The notes: generated from the letters alone by a model not told the origin. A stretch of 19,850 bases of DNA from an uncultured Pirellulales bacterium (GCA_947258835.1 CAMYJY010000023.1:1-19850); one strand, 5' to 3'; positions 1 to 7,576 are shown, counted from the stretch's first letter. Made by a program: numbers and translations.

Positions 1-133
1 GGGCCTGGCCTCTTGTCCTTCCCCACATTTTTTGTTCCAGAAATTCGACAGGGCTTTATTTCTCGATAGATTAGCATCTGGGGTACGCCATGGGCGAGGT
101 ATCCCCTCCACAAACCGCATTGGGTATTTCTTT

Positions 134-230
134 TTTCACCACAGAGAACACGGAGATCACGGAGAAAATCTGAGAGAACGCTCGATTCTGCCCTTAATTC
201 TCCGTGTCCTCCGCGCTCTCCGTGGTGAAA
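134..230. repeat. imperfect inverted repeat, long-stem palindrome
   Basis: The left arm at 134-166 (starting TTTCACCACAGAGAA) and the right arm at 198-230 (ending CGTGGTGAAA) are reverse complements with about five mismatches over 33 bases, around a 31-base spacer. Elements of this CACCACAGAGACACGGAG type are dispersed in many environmental bacterial genomes, so this is probably a non-autonomous palindromic repeat rather than a terminator. No credible gene was seen in 1-380; the short open frames there only cross this repeat. Confidence 0.75.
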
Positions 231-440
231 TTTTTGAATAGAACAGCCTTTTTGCTAGCAGGGATTTGTGGGTAATGACAAGGCCTGGCCTGGCGGCTCG
301 GGAACTGCCTGGCAGCGCCCCATCCACCCAGCTATACTGCAAGTGATGTCCACTGTTTCCGGTACGGAGAACCAGTTTTAATGCCTCGCTCTCACGTACC
401 CCAGCCGCTGGATGGCCGGCCGGATTTTATGGTTTAGCTG

Positions 441-1085
441 GTGCTGTCACCACCCTACGCGGAGGAGGATGTCAAAGCCGCCTACCGGGCCAAGGTCAAA
501 ACGGCCCACCCCGATCATGGGGGTTCGGCGGAGGCCTTTCGTGCCTTGCAAGCTGCTTTTGAGCAGGCCCAGCAGTACGTGAATTTTCGCAGTGACCGCC
601 GCCACTGGATCGCCCATCAGATGGAGGGGTACCTCGAGGTGCAAGAGGTCACTGAGCGGTTGGAAGAGTTTGGCGTGGAAGTGACCAGCGACGCGATTGA
701 CTGGCTGAAAAAATCCTTTGGCGACTTTGCCCAGCTGACGGAAAATATCACGGGTGTCCGCTTGGTAGGCTCTCAGCGAGCCGATGCCATGATCCAGTAC
801 CTGGTGAGCCAGGCAGACGTCCTGGGGGGGCTAGCCCGGGTGGAACTGCCCGGCTGCCAGGTGAGTGATCAGGCCGTGTTGGCACTGGAGGTGTTTCAGC
901 ACATGAAGCATTTGGATTTGTCGGGGACCCCGGTCACGAAAGATGCAACTTGGATCGTGGATGCCGTGCTGGGGCTGGAATCGCTCAACTTGGAAGGCAC
1001 CCGGGTGGGCTGGTGGATGAAACGCAAGGTCCGCGCGGTGCTGAGCAAGCGGCGTGACGCGCGTCCCCTGTCTCCCTTCCAGTAA
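441..1085 (+). CDS. J-domain protein with LRR-like C-terminus; 5' end interrupted by TAG
   Basis: From the GTG at 441 this encodes 214 residues. The first ~45 resemble helix II, HPD loop (residues 23-25, in KTAHPDHGG) and helix III of a J domain, the part that stimulates DnaK-type Hsp70 ATPase. Residues ~130-195 carry LRR-like strands (VELPGCQVSD, HLDLSGTPVT, SLNLEGTRV). Helix I is missing from this start. It lies in the same frame upstream: an ATG at 381 with GGAGA at 366-370 reads PDFMV, then a TAG at 435-437, then LVLSPPYAEEDVK, so the J-domain alignment runs straight through the stop. No Shine-Dalgarno precedes the GTG. The gene is therefore either a recent nonsense allele or is expressed truncated. 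The small membrane-protein gene and miaB follow on the same strand. The J-domain call is firm; the functional status is uncertain. Confidence 0.7.
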   Translation: MLSPPYAEEDVKAAYRAKVKTAHPDHGGSAEAFRALQAAFEQAQQYVNFRSDRRHWIAHQMEGYLEVQEVTERLEEFGVEVTSDAIDWLKKSFGDFAQLTENITGVRLVGSQRADAMIQYLVSQADVLGGLARVELPGCQVSDQAVLALEVFQHMKHLDLSGTPVTKDATWIVDAVLGLESLNLEGTRVGWWMKRKVRAVLSKRRDARPLSPFQ

Positions 1086-1104
1086 GTTCACGGAGGAACA
1101 TCGC

Positions 1105-1187
1105 ATGGATCGCTGGGATATCTTCATACTCTTGGCTGCCGCCTATGTGGCGGTGATGACCCTGGTGCGATTGATGGCGGCCCGGCG
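1105..1187 (+). repeat. 83-bp direct repeat, copy 1 (truncated gene 5' end)
   Basis: This is identical over all 83 bases to 1814-1896. It begins with an ATG preceded by a good Shine-Dalgarno (CGGAGG at 1091-1096) and encodes the first 27 residues of the small membrane protein. At 1188 the sequence departs into unrelated DNA. The frame stays open to 1500 by chance, giving a hybrid that runs antisense to the DUF2442 gene. This looks like the original gene start, cut off from its 3' end. Confidence 0.9.
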
Positions 1188-1208
1188 GAAAACTTCCTGT
1201 TCTGCCCT

Positions 1209-1484
1209 CTACGAAGGAGTTGCTTGCTTCTTCGACGGGCGCGCAGGTACGCCCGAGAGCATTCCTCGCACGCTGATGTCTTCGTCTACGTCTGGCCAGT
1301 GGGCTCCCTCACCATTGCCGATGATTTCGAAGTTTTTGCGCTGTTCGGGTGTCGCTTCCGAGAGACGCCACGACCATGCGAGAGGCACGCCGATGGTGCG
1401 GCCGTCTGAAAGTTCCGCAATGATTAAGTCCTCCGTAATACTCATTGCGATCATCCTCGGCTCATTATTCGCCACAGTGTTCAT
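1209..1484 (-). CDS. DUF2442 family protein
   Basis: The product has 91 residues. The central block matches my memory of the DUF2442 family: ELSDGRTIGVPLAW, then ATPEQRKNFEIIGNGEG, then HWPDVDEDISVRGMLSG. Members are small proteins usually encoded directly downstream of DUF4160 genes, an arrangement often described as toxin-antitoxin-like, though the activity is not established. The ATG at 1484 has GGAGG six bases upstream on its strand; ATGs at 1454 and 1445 are alternatives. The C-terminus looks complete. It is transcribed against the surrounding genes and lies between the two 83-bp repeats, which marks it as acquired cargo. The preceding partner survives only as its last codons. Confidence 0.75.
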   Translation of the reverse strand: MNTVANNEPRMIAMSITEDLIIAELSDGRTIGVPLAWSWRLSEATPEQRKNFEIIGNGEGAHWPDVDEDISVRGMLSGVPARPSKKQATPS

Positions 1485-1509
1485 CCCAAGCCTCCATTAA
1501 AATCAATTC
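1465..1509 (-). pseudogene. 3' remnant of a DUF4160 gene
   Basis: Reading leftwards on the minus strand, the last codons before TAA at 1465-1467 give ELILMEAWDEHCGE. The LMEAWDEH ending is typical of DUF4160 proteins, which are usually encoded immediately upstream of DUF2442 genes, as here, with a 20-base overlap. Further upstream (to ~1600) no frame gives a recognisable DUF4160 body and the other frames contain stops, so the gene appears deleted or decayed. The call rests on a short match plus the conserved gene order. Confidence 0.5.
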
Positions 1510-1813
1510 TAAACCACATATTGAGCTCTGGCCACCGACAATTTCAGCCACTGAAACAATTGTCTGGGCTTCCAGATCAGTAGAATGAGCACTCCGCGTT
1601 GTTGGAATGGCAACGTGTGCAAAGTGCTGGGTTTCCCGGGCTCCGCAGGCTACGGGGATGCCTTATTTCCCCTTGTTTCCAGCCTCGGTTTTTCACCTCG
1701 CGGTCCAGGTGGTGGGCACGGTATGATACAGGATCCCCGGATGGCGGCCGGGGACATGCCGTGCGTCCCGCGGCGCAAAATATTCTGAAAGCGGGCCTGG
1801 TGGGGAGCATTGG
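1510..1813. other. non-coding spacer between DUF4160 remnant and second repeat copy
   Basis: About 300 bases with several short overlapping open frames, none with recognisable protein features or a ribosome binding site. It joins the right-hand 83-bp copy at 1814. The last bases (GGTGGGGAGCATTGG) give that copy a purine-rich ribosome binding site. Nothing else identifiable was seen here. Confidence 0.5.
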
Positions 1814-1896
1814 ATGGATCGCTGGGATATCTTCATACTCTTGGCTGCCGCCTATGTGGCGGTGATGACCCTGGTGCGATTGATGGCGGCCCGGCG
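1814..1896 (+). repeat. 83-bp direct repeat, copy 2
   Basis: Exact copy of 1105-1187, 709 bases downstream. Identity ends at 1187/1896, and the base before each ATG differs. The two copies bracket 626 bases that carry the DUF2442 gene. This is much longer than an ordinary transposon target-site duplication. Confidence 0.9.
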
Positions 1897-1996
1897 CAAC
1901 CAATTAGTCGATCAGGTCCGTAGCCAACTTGAGCAGCAACAGTCTCAACCGCCGGCTCAGCCCACGGCAGACGCAGAGAAGCAACGGAAAGCATGA
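1814..1996 (+). CDS. small single-pass membrane protein upstream of miaB
   Basis: This encodes 60 residues. An N-terminal hydrophobic segment (about residues 4-22, WDIFILLAAAYVAVMTLVRL) is followed by positive residues (AARR) and a polar Gln/Pro-rich tail, so it is probably a one-pass membrane protein with a cytoplasmic tail. It does not match a named family that I recognise. GGGGAG lies seven bases before the ATG. The last codons overlap miaB by four bases (ATGA, 1993-1996), which indicates translational coupling. The first 83 bases are duplicated exactly at 1105-1187, so this is the copy that kept the full reading frame after the cassette inserted. Confidence 0.7.
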   Translation: MDRWDIFILLAAAYVAVMTLVRLMAARRNQLVDQVRSQLEQQQSQPPAQPTADAEKQRKA

Positions 1997-3417
1997 CGAA
2001 AAAGCTCTACATTGAAACGGTCGGTTGTCAGATGAACGTGCTCGATAGTGAGCTGGTGGTGGCCAGTTTGCGGCAGCGGGACTATGAACTGACCGACAAC
2101 GCGCACGACGCGGATACGATTCTGTTCAATACCTGCAGCATCCGCCAACATGCGGAAGACAAAATCTACAGTGCCTTGGGCCGTCTGAAACATGCCAAGC
2201 AAGAGCAGCCGCAGAAGATCATTGGCGTCCTGGGCTGCATGGCCCAGAAGGATCAGCGGCTGATTTTTGAGCGGGCTCCCTACGTCGATTTGATTGTTGG
2301 GCCGGGCCAATTGCATCAGGTCCCCGACTTGATTGACGAGATTGCCGCGGGCGGTGGGCAGCGGATGGAGGTGAGTCTGGGACGCAAAGAGGGCTCCCGC
2401 GATACGGTGGAGCGGAGTCATGAGAGTTTTGACCCGCTCCGCGATCCGTCCATGCGGCCCACCCCCTACCAAGCCTATGTGCGGATTCAGATCGGTTGCG
2501 ACAAGTTTTGCACCTACTGCATTGTGCCCAGCGTTCGTGGTCCCGAGCAGAGCCGTCCGCCGCAGCAGATCCTGGCCGAGGCCCGCCAGTTGGCCGCAGA
2601 GGGCTGCCGGGAGATTGTCTTGCTGGGGCAGACGGTCAACAGCTACCGCTATCGGGACGCGGAGGGAGAAACCCGGCTGAGCGATCTGTTGTATGCCTTG
2701 CATGACATTGAGGGTCTGGATCGCATCAAGTTTGTCACCAATTACCCCCAAGATATGACCGTCGACCTGTTGCAGGCGGTGCGCGATTTGCCGAAATGCG
2801 CCAAGTATCTGCACGTGCCCCTGCAGTCCGGGTCGAACGAGATTTTAAAGCGGATGAAGCGGGGGTACACGGTGGAAGAGTATTTGGAGATGATGCAGCG
2901 GATTCGCGAATGGTTGCCTGCCGCGGCGGTGACGAGTGATTTTATTGTGGGCTTTTGCGGGGAGACTGAGGCCGATTTTGAGCGGACTTGCGACGTCGTC
3001 CGCAGGCAGCGATTCAAAAACAGTTTTATTTTCAAGTACAGCGAACGTCCTGGCACCAAAGGCGCGCAGCTCTATCCTGACGATGTGCCCGAGGATGTGA
3101 AAAAACGGCGTAATCACGAGTTGCTGGCGATCCAAAACGAGATTAGCGAAGCCGACAACCAGCCCTTTCTGGGACGCGAGGTGGAGGTGTTGGTGGAAGG
3201 GCCCAGCAAAGCCAGTCTCAAACAGCAGCCGTCGGACTCCCAGCAGGTGCAGCTCACGGGCCGGACGATGTGTGATCGCATCGTGGTGTTCGACGGCAAT
3301 CGTCGGCAGATCGGCCACATCGTACCTGTCGCCGTTTACGATGCCAATGCCCACACCATGTTTGGTGCGGTGGTGACCCAGCATGTGGGGCCGGAACTTT
3401 TTGCGCTGGGCAAGTAA
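1993..3417 (+). CDS. miaB: tRNA-2-methylthio-N6-dimethylallyladenosine synthase MiaB
   Basis: A 474-residue radical-SAM methylthiotransferase that converts i6A37 to ms2i6A37 in tRNAs reading UNN codons, a cytoplasmic reaction using two 4Fe-4S clusters. The N-terminal UPF0004 domain has its three cluster cysteines at Cys12 (VGCQMN), Cys48 (NTCSIR) and Cys82 (LGCMAQ). The radical-SAM motif CDKFCTYC supplies Cys169, Cys173 and Cys176. The HVPLQSGSN and SDFIVGFCGET blocks follow, and a TRAM RNA-binding domain occupies roughly residues 390-465. The length is normal for the family. The start overlaps the stop of the small membrane-protein gene as ATGA, so the two are probably co-translated. glnE follows after 58 bases. 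The related enzyme MtaB is less likely, given the NTCSIR and HVPLQSGS signatures. Confidence 0.95.
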   Translation: MTKKLYIETVGCQMNVLDSELVVASLRQRDYELTDNAHDADTILFNTCSIRQHAEDKIYSALGRLKHAKQEQPQKIIGVLGCMAQKDQRLIFERAPYVDLIVGPGQLHQVPDLIDEIAAGGGQRMEVSLGRKEGSRDTVERSHESFDPLRDPSMRPTPYQAYVRIQIGCDKFCTYCIVPSVRGPEQSRPPQQILAEARQLAAEGCREIVLLGQTVNSYRYRDAEGETRLSDLLYALHDIEGLDRIKFVTNYPQDMTVDLLQAVRDLPKCAKYLHVPLQSGSNEILKRMKRGYTVEEYLEMMQRIREWLPAAAVTSDFIVGFCGETEADFERTCDVVRRQRFKNSFIFKYSERPGTKGAQLYPDDVPEDVKKRRNHELLAIQNEISEADNQPFLGREVEVLVEGPSKASLKQQPSDSQQVQLTGRTMCDRIVVFDGNRRQIGHIVPVAVYDANAHTMFGAVVTQHVGPELFALGK

Positions 3418-3475
3418 GAGTTGGGGCGGCGTCCGACCGCGGGTGTAGCGATTCCCTACAGAAAATCATGTAACG

Positions 3476-6400
3476 ATGCAAATTGATCGTGTGCAGGCGA
3501 TGCTCGAATCTGGGGAAGACGCCCAGCGGTGGTTGTCCACGGTGGGGGTGACCAATCCTCGCACCGCGCAGCTCAATTTGAAACGCTTGGCATCCCAGGG
3601 GATTCCGCTGGATCTGCTAGGCACGATTTGCCAACAGTTTGCGGAGACGGCACCGCAGTTGGCCGATCCGGACATGGCCCTGAATAATCTCGAGCGTTAT
3701 ATTCTGGCCACCCGGAACCGGCTGGCGACTGCGGCTCTCTTTGAACGCGACGCTCGGGCGCTGCCGAGTCTCCTGCTGATGCTCAATGCGAGCCAAAAGC
3801 TGAGTGATCAACTATGTGCCGACCCGGCCGGTTACGATTTGCTGCGGATGACCGAGGGTTTGCCGGTGGCCCGGGAACCCTTGGTGGAAGAGCTGGTAGG
3901 CGAAGTCCAGGCGCTGCGCAAACGGGAAGATGTGCTGACGGCGCTCCGCCGCTTCAAACGACGGGAGACTTTGCGGATTGCCTATGGCGACATCGTCCAG
4001 CAGCTGTCGGTAGTGCAGGTGGCCCGTCAGATATCGTATGTGGCCGATGCCGTCGTCGAGGCGGGGTTGGCCTACGCGGAGCGCGCGGTGCAGGAAAAGC
4101 ATTATCAGTTCCAGGGCGAAAATTTCCATCCACCGCGGTTTGTGGTGTTGGCTTTGGGAAAATTGGGTGGCTTGGAACTGAATTATTCCAGCGATATCGA
4201 TTTGGTATTTCTCTGGCAGCCCACCGATCCACGGCAGCCTGGATACGAAACGGATCCGCAGGAATACGTCAACCGTGTGTCGCAACTGCTGATTCAAGTG
4301 CTTACCGAAAATACGGACTTGGGCCTGGCCTACCGGGTGGATATGCGGCTGCGTCCCGAGGGGGCCCAGGGGCCGCTGTGTGCGCGCGTGGACAGTGCGC
4401 TGGCCTATTATGATTCGCGGGGGCGTACCTGGGAGCGTCAGGCCTATGTGAAATCGAGGGTCATCGCCGGTTCGTCGGACTTGGGGAAAGAGTACTTAGC
4501 GCAGTTGGAACCCTGGATCTATCGGCGCTATTTGTCCTTGACCGACATCACCGGGATCAAGGCGCTGAAACGCCGCATCGAAGCCAGGGCGGATGTGTCT
4601 GGAAAATCGGCCATTGATGTGAAAGCCGGGCACGGGGGAATCCGCGATATTGAATTCGTGATTCAGTTTTTGCAGCTCCTGAGTGGCGTTTTCGACACCA
4701 AACTGCGGACGGGCAATACCTGGGAAGCCATCGAGCGCTTGGAAAAAACGGGTGTGCTGACTCATCAAGAACAGGTTCTACTTACCGAAAATTATTCTTT
4801 TTTGCGCAAGCTCGAACACCGGTTGCAGATCATGTACGATCTGCAAACCCACGATTTACCCAGTGCGGAGGCAGAGCTGACCAAAGTCGCTCGGCGGATG
4901 GGATTTGTTTCCGCCCAACCGGGCGCGGCGCTGGCGGAGTTTCGTCAGGACTACGACCGGCGCACGGGTGTGAACCATAAAATTCTCGAGCACTTGCTGC
5001 ACGATGCCTTTGGGGACGATGCCGACACCGAGCCCGAAGTGGACCTGGTGAATGACCCGGATCCCCAGCCGGAAGTCATCGCGGCGGTGCTGGGCCGCTA
5101 TCCGTTTGCCGACCAGCAGGGGGCCTACAGAAATTTAATGACCTTGGCCGAGGAGCGGATTCCCTTTCTGTCGACCCGTCGCTGCCGGATGTTTTTGGCA
5201 TCCATCGCCCCCCGCCTGCTGGGGGCCATCGCGCAGACGCCCGATCCGGATGCCACGCTGGTCAGCCTCAGTCGCGTGAGTGATTCGCTGGGCGGCAAGG
5301 CGGCCCTGTGGGAGCTGTTTCGCACCAATCATCCGACTCTGAATCTGTACGTTACCTTGTGTGCGGCGTGTCCTTACCTGGCGGGCATGCTCACTAGCAA
5401 CCCGGGCATGATTGATGAACTGCTGGATAGTTTGCTGATTGGTCAACTGCCGGGCGTGGACAGTCTGGAGAGATCGCTGAGCGATTTGACTCATGGTGCC
5501 GAGGATCTGGACCCCATCCTGCATAGTTTTAAACATGCCCAGCATTTACGTGTGGGGGTGCGGGATATTTTGGGGAAAGACGAGATTGAGGCGACCCATG
5601 CCCAGTTGTCTGATATTGCGGAAGTCCTGTTGCGGCAGATTTTGACGAGGGAAAACGAGCGTCTGTTGGAAAAACTAGGTATGCCGCAAAAGGGAGAGCT
5701 GGCCGCGCATCGTCAGGAAGTGGAGCTGGCTCCCTGGCATTTTAGCGCCGACGAAATCGGCCAACGGTGTGAGTTTGTGGTGTTGGCCTTGGGCAAGTTG
5801 GGCGGCCGCGAGCCCAACTACCATAGCGATTTGGATTTGGTATTTCTGTACGAGAGCGAGGGGCAAACGGTCTCGTCCCCCTCTTCGCGGAAGGGGTCTA
5901 CTACCAACAGTCATTTTTTCAGTGAACTGGGGCAGCGGTTGATCAAGCGGGCGACGCATTTTGGACCCTTTGGTCGTCTGTACGAGATCGATCCCCGCCT
6001 GCGTCCCACGGGACGGAGTGGAGCGTTGGCGGTGTCGCTGGACGCCTTCGTGAATTATTTTCAAAACGGGGGTGGGCAGTTGTGGGAACGCCAGGCGCTG
6101 TGCAAGGCCCGGGTGCTGACCGGGTCGCCCGCCGCTGCCCAGCGCGCGCTGCAGGCGGTGGCTGCCGCGACGTTTGCGGAGCCCTGGCAGCCCCAGTTCG
6201 CCACCGCAATCCACCACATGCGGCTCAAATTGCAGGAAACGGCTTCGCCGCGGAATTTGAAGCGAAGTGCGGGAGGAACGATGGACACGGAATTCATCGT
6301 GCAGATGCTGCAGCTCCAACATGGCGAGCAGCTGCCAGAGATCCGTGTGCCGGGCACGCTGGCGGCCTTGGCCGCCTTGGAACAGACTCAGATTTTGCCG

Positions 6401-6652
6401 GCTCGCGATGTGGAATTTCTGCAAAGTGCTTATCGTTTCCAGCGCAGCATCGAAGCTCGCATTCGCCTGATGAACTCCGCCGGCCGGCACGAATACCCGG
6501 AAAACGAAACCGACCAAGCCAAGCTGGCCTTTTTGTTGGGCCATGCCAACGCGTCCGAACTGAGTCGCGAGGTGGCGCAGATGTTCGAGGAGGTTCGCGC
6601 CACGTTTCTGCGCATCTTCGCGGCCGCGGAGCAACCGACTTCGTTCAAGTGA
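3476..6652 (+). CDS. glnE: glutamine synthetase adenylyltransferase/deadenylyltransferase GlnE
   Basis: This 1058-residue bifunctional enzyme adds AMP to, and removes it from, the adenylylation tyrosine of glutamine synthetase, tuning ammonia assimilation in the cytoplasm. Two nucleotidyltransferase halves are visible. The N-terminal (deadenylylase) core has GKLGGLELNYSSDIDLVF with Asp240 and Asp242. The C-terminal (adenylyltransferase) core has GKLGGREPNYHSDLDLVF with Asp785 and Asp787. Each is followed by a DxRLRP block (VDMRLRPEG and IDPRLRPTG), and helical linkers such as GGIRDIEFVIQFLQLL and GGTMDTEFIVQMLQLQ are present. It is somewhat longer than the E. coli enzyme. No Shine-Dalgarno is evident before the ATG at 3476. 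A P-II gene, the classical regulator of GlnE, lies 600 bases beyond its end on the opposite strand. Confidence 0.96.
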   Translation: MQIDRVQAMLESGEDAQRWLSTVGVTNPRTAQLNLKRLASQGIPLDLLGTICQQFAETAPQLADPDMALNNLERYILATRNRLATAALFERDARALPSLLLMLNASQKLSDQLCADPAGYDLLRMTEGLPVAREPLVEELVGEVQALRKREDVLTALRRFKRRETLRIAYGDIVQQLSVVQVARQISYVADAVVEAGLAYAERAVQEKHYQFQGENFHPPRFVVLALGKLGGLELNYSSDIDLVFLWQPTDPRQPGYETDPQEYVNRVSQLLIQVLTENTDLGLAYRVDMRLRPEGAQGPLCARVDSALAYYDSRGRTWERQAYVKSRVIAGSSDLGKEYLAQLEPWIYRRYLSLTDITGIKALKRRIEARADVSGKSAIDVKAGHGGIRDIEFVIQFLQLLSGVFDTKLRTGNTWEAIERLEKTGVLTHQEQVLLTENYSFLRKLEHRLQIMYDLQTHDLPSAEAELTKVARRMGFVSAQPGAALAEFRQDYDRRTGVNHKILEHLLHDAFGDDADTEPEVDLVNDPDPQPEVIAAVLGRYPFADQQGAYRNLMTLAEERIPFLSTRRCRMFLASIAPRLLGAIAQTPDPDATLVSLSRVSDSLGGKAALWELFRTNHPTLNLYVTLCAACPYLAGMLTSNPGMIDELLDSLLIGQLPGVDSLERSLSDLTHGAEDLDPILHSFKHAQHLRVGVRDILGKDEIEATHAQLSDIAEVLLRQILTRENERLLEKLGMPQKGELAAHRQEVELAPWHFSADEIGQRCEFVVLALGKLGGREPNYHSDLDLVFLYESEGQTVSSPSSRKGSTTNSHFFSELGQRLIKRATHFGPFGRLYEIDPRLRPTGRSGALAVSLDAFVNYFQNGGGQLWERQALCKARVLTGSPAAAQRALQAVAAATFAEPWQPQFATAIHHMRLKLQETASPRNLKRSAGGTMDTEFIVQMLQLQHGEQLPEIRVPGTLAALAALEQTQILPARDVEFLQSAYRFQRSIEARIRLMNSAGRHEYPENETDQAKLAFLLGHANASELSREVAQMFEEVRATFLRIFAAAEQPTSFK

Positions 6653-6663
6653 GCAGACAAAAA

Positions 6664-6691
6664 AACCTTCCGAGCCTGAGCTCGGAAGGTT
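6664..6691 (-). terminator. intrinsic terminator of the HU gene, possibly bidirectional
   Basis: A perfect 12-bp stem (AACCTTCCGAGC / GCTCGGAAGGTT) closes a four-base loop. On the minus strand it is followed by seven U residues (A-run 6659-6665 on the plus strand), the form expected for the end of the HU transcript. On the plus strand only three T residues follow, so it may also slow glnE transcription, less efficiently. Confidence 0.85.
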
Positions 6692-6706
6692 TGGGCGTTG
6701 AGATAT

Positions 6707-6735
6707 CAATCAAACGGGTACCAATCAAACGGGTA
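6707..6735. repeat. short tandem duplication
   Basis: CAATCAAACGGGTA occurs at 6707-6720 and again at 6722-6735, between the HU stop codon and its terminator. It is a local slippage duplication with no evident role. Confidence 0.8.
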
Positions 6736-6738
6736 ACG

Positions 6739-7068
6739 TCAAACCATATCCTTGAGGGCCTTCAGAGGCAGGATTTTTACCACGTTGCGGGCTGGCTTGG
6801 CCTTGAAGACAGTTTCTTCTTTGGTAAACGGATTGATGCCTTTGCGGGCCTTGGTGGCCGGTTTCCGCACCACCTTAACCTTCATCAGGCCGGGAATGTT
6901 GAAAACGCCCGGGCCACTTTTCTTCAAGTTCTTGGCAAGCAGCCCAGCGAGATCCTCGAGCAGGCCGGCAACTTCCTTTTTGGTGAAGCCACTCGACTCC
7001 GAGAGGGCGGTCAAGATTTCTGATTTGGTCATGGGCTTTTTGGCGACGGCCGCTTTTTTCTTTGCCAT
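6739..7068 (-). CDS. HU-family DNA-binding protein with Lys-rich N-terminal extension
   Basis: A 109-residue histone-like nucleoid protein. The HU/IHF fold is recognisable from MTKSEILTALSESSGFTKKEV (helices), then FNIPGLMKVKVV and the DNA-gripping arm with GINPFTKEE, then KPARNVVKILPLKALKD. It is longer than the usual ~90 residues because of a basic leader (MAKKKAAVAKKP), which probably adds non-specific DNA contacts. AAGGA lies about seven bases before the ATG, a strong ribosome binding site fitting high expression. It converges with glnE and ends in the terminator at 6664-6691. HU rather than IHF is inferred because the protein stands alone and lacks IHF-specific features. Confidence 0.9.
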   Translation of the reverse strand: MAKKKAAVAKKPMTKSEILTALSESSGFTKKEVAGLLEDLAGLLAKNLKKSGPGVFNIPGLMKVKVVRKPATKARKGINPFTKEETVFKAKPARNVVKILPLKALKDMV

Positions 7069-7246
7069 TTTTAATCCTTCTTGTGAAAATAGGTCGTAAA
7101 ACAGTGAAATACGTGTTTTCGGTTTGAGTAAACATTGTCCTCAGCTGCGGGCTCATGACAAGTCCGAAAGGGCAGGAAACCTGGAGAAGTCGCTAAGAAT
7201 TTACCGTTTCGGGGGGGTATGATGGGATAAAACGCTGTCCGAGAGC

Positions 7247-7576
7247 CTAAGCTGGGCCCCCGGCGAGGCCGGAACCATCGTATGCCTGGGCCTGCAGGAC
7301 GAAGATTTTACCGTCGCCAATACGGCCTGTACGGGCGATCTCTACCAACTTGCGTACCACTTCTTCCGAGCGGGTGTCGTCGACCCAGGCGGTAATTTGG
7401 ACTTTGGGCAGAAAGGCCAGTTGGTATTCATTTTCGGTGTACTGGTCGAGGTAGCTCTTCTGGCGCCCCATACCCTTCACTTCACACACCTCGACCGCCT
7501 CCAACGGGGCCCGGCGGAGCCCGGCCAGGATTTTTTCGGCCAAGAACGGTTTGACGATGGCAATGACTTGTTTCAT
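7247..7576 (-). CDS. glnB: nitrogen regulatory protein P-II
   Basis: A 109-residue trimeric cytoplasmic sensor of 2-oxoglutarate and ATP/ADP that controls nitrogen targets such as GlnE, transporters and kinases. The start MKQVIAIVKPF, the T-loop (residues 36-58, with Gln39 for 2-oxoglutarate binding and Tyr51 in NEYQLAF), FLPKVQITAWV and the B-loop TGRIGDGKIFV are all present. Tyr51 is the site uridylylated by GlnD in proteobacteria, so covalent control is possible; no glnD is in the window. No amtB is adjacent, which favours GlnB over GlnK. The N-terminal KPFLAEKI is usual for the family. It is transcribed convergently with glnE, in the same direction as HU, but separated from HU by 178 bases. 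Confidence 0.93.
   Translation of the reverse strand: MKQVIAIVKPFLAEKILAGLRRAPLEAVEVCEVKGMGRQKSYLDQYTENEYQLAFLPKVQITAWVDDTRSEEVVRKLVEIARTGRIGDGKIFVLQAQAYDGSGLAGGPA

Noticed and set aside
32..241. Short open frame (69 residues) at the left end
   Set aside because: It spans the inverted repeat at 134-230, has no ribosome binding site and no protein-like motif.
1..296. Possible element ends GGCCTGGCCTCTTGTC near position 3 and GACAAGGCCTGGCC near 277
   Set aside because: The match is short and interrupted, and with the left side cut by the window the boundaries cannot be judged.
1105..1500. Hybrid frame fusing the duplicated membrane-protein start to antisense DUF2442 sequence
   Set aside because: The frame beyond 1187 is only the shadow of the minus-strand DUF2442 gene; it is open by chance.
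1957..2814. 285-residue antisense frame opposite miaB
   Set aside because: A shadow of miaB with no start signal and no recognisable domain.
5675..6709. 344-residue antisense frame opposite glnE
   Set aside because: It lies wholly opposite a strongly supported gene, and its composition reflects the codon bias of glnE in a shadow frame.
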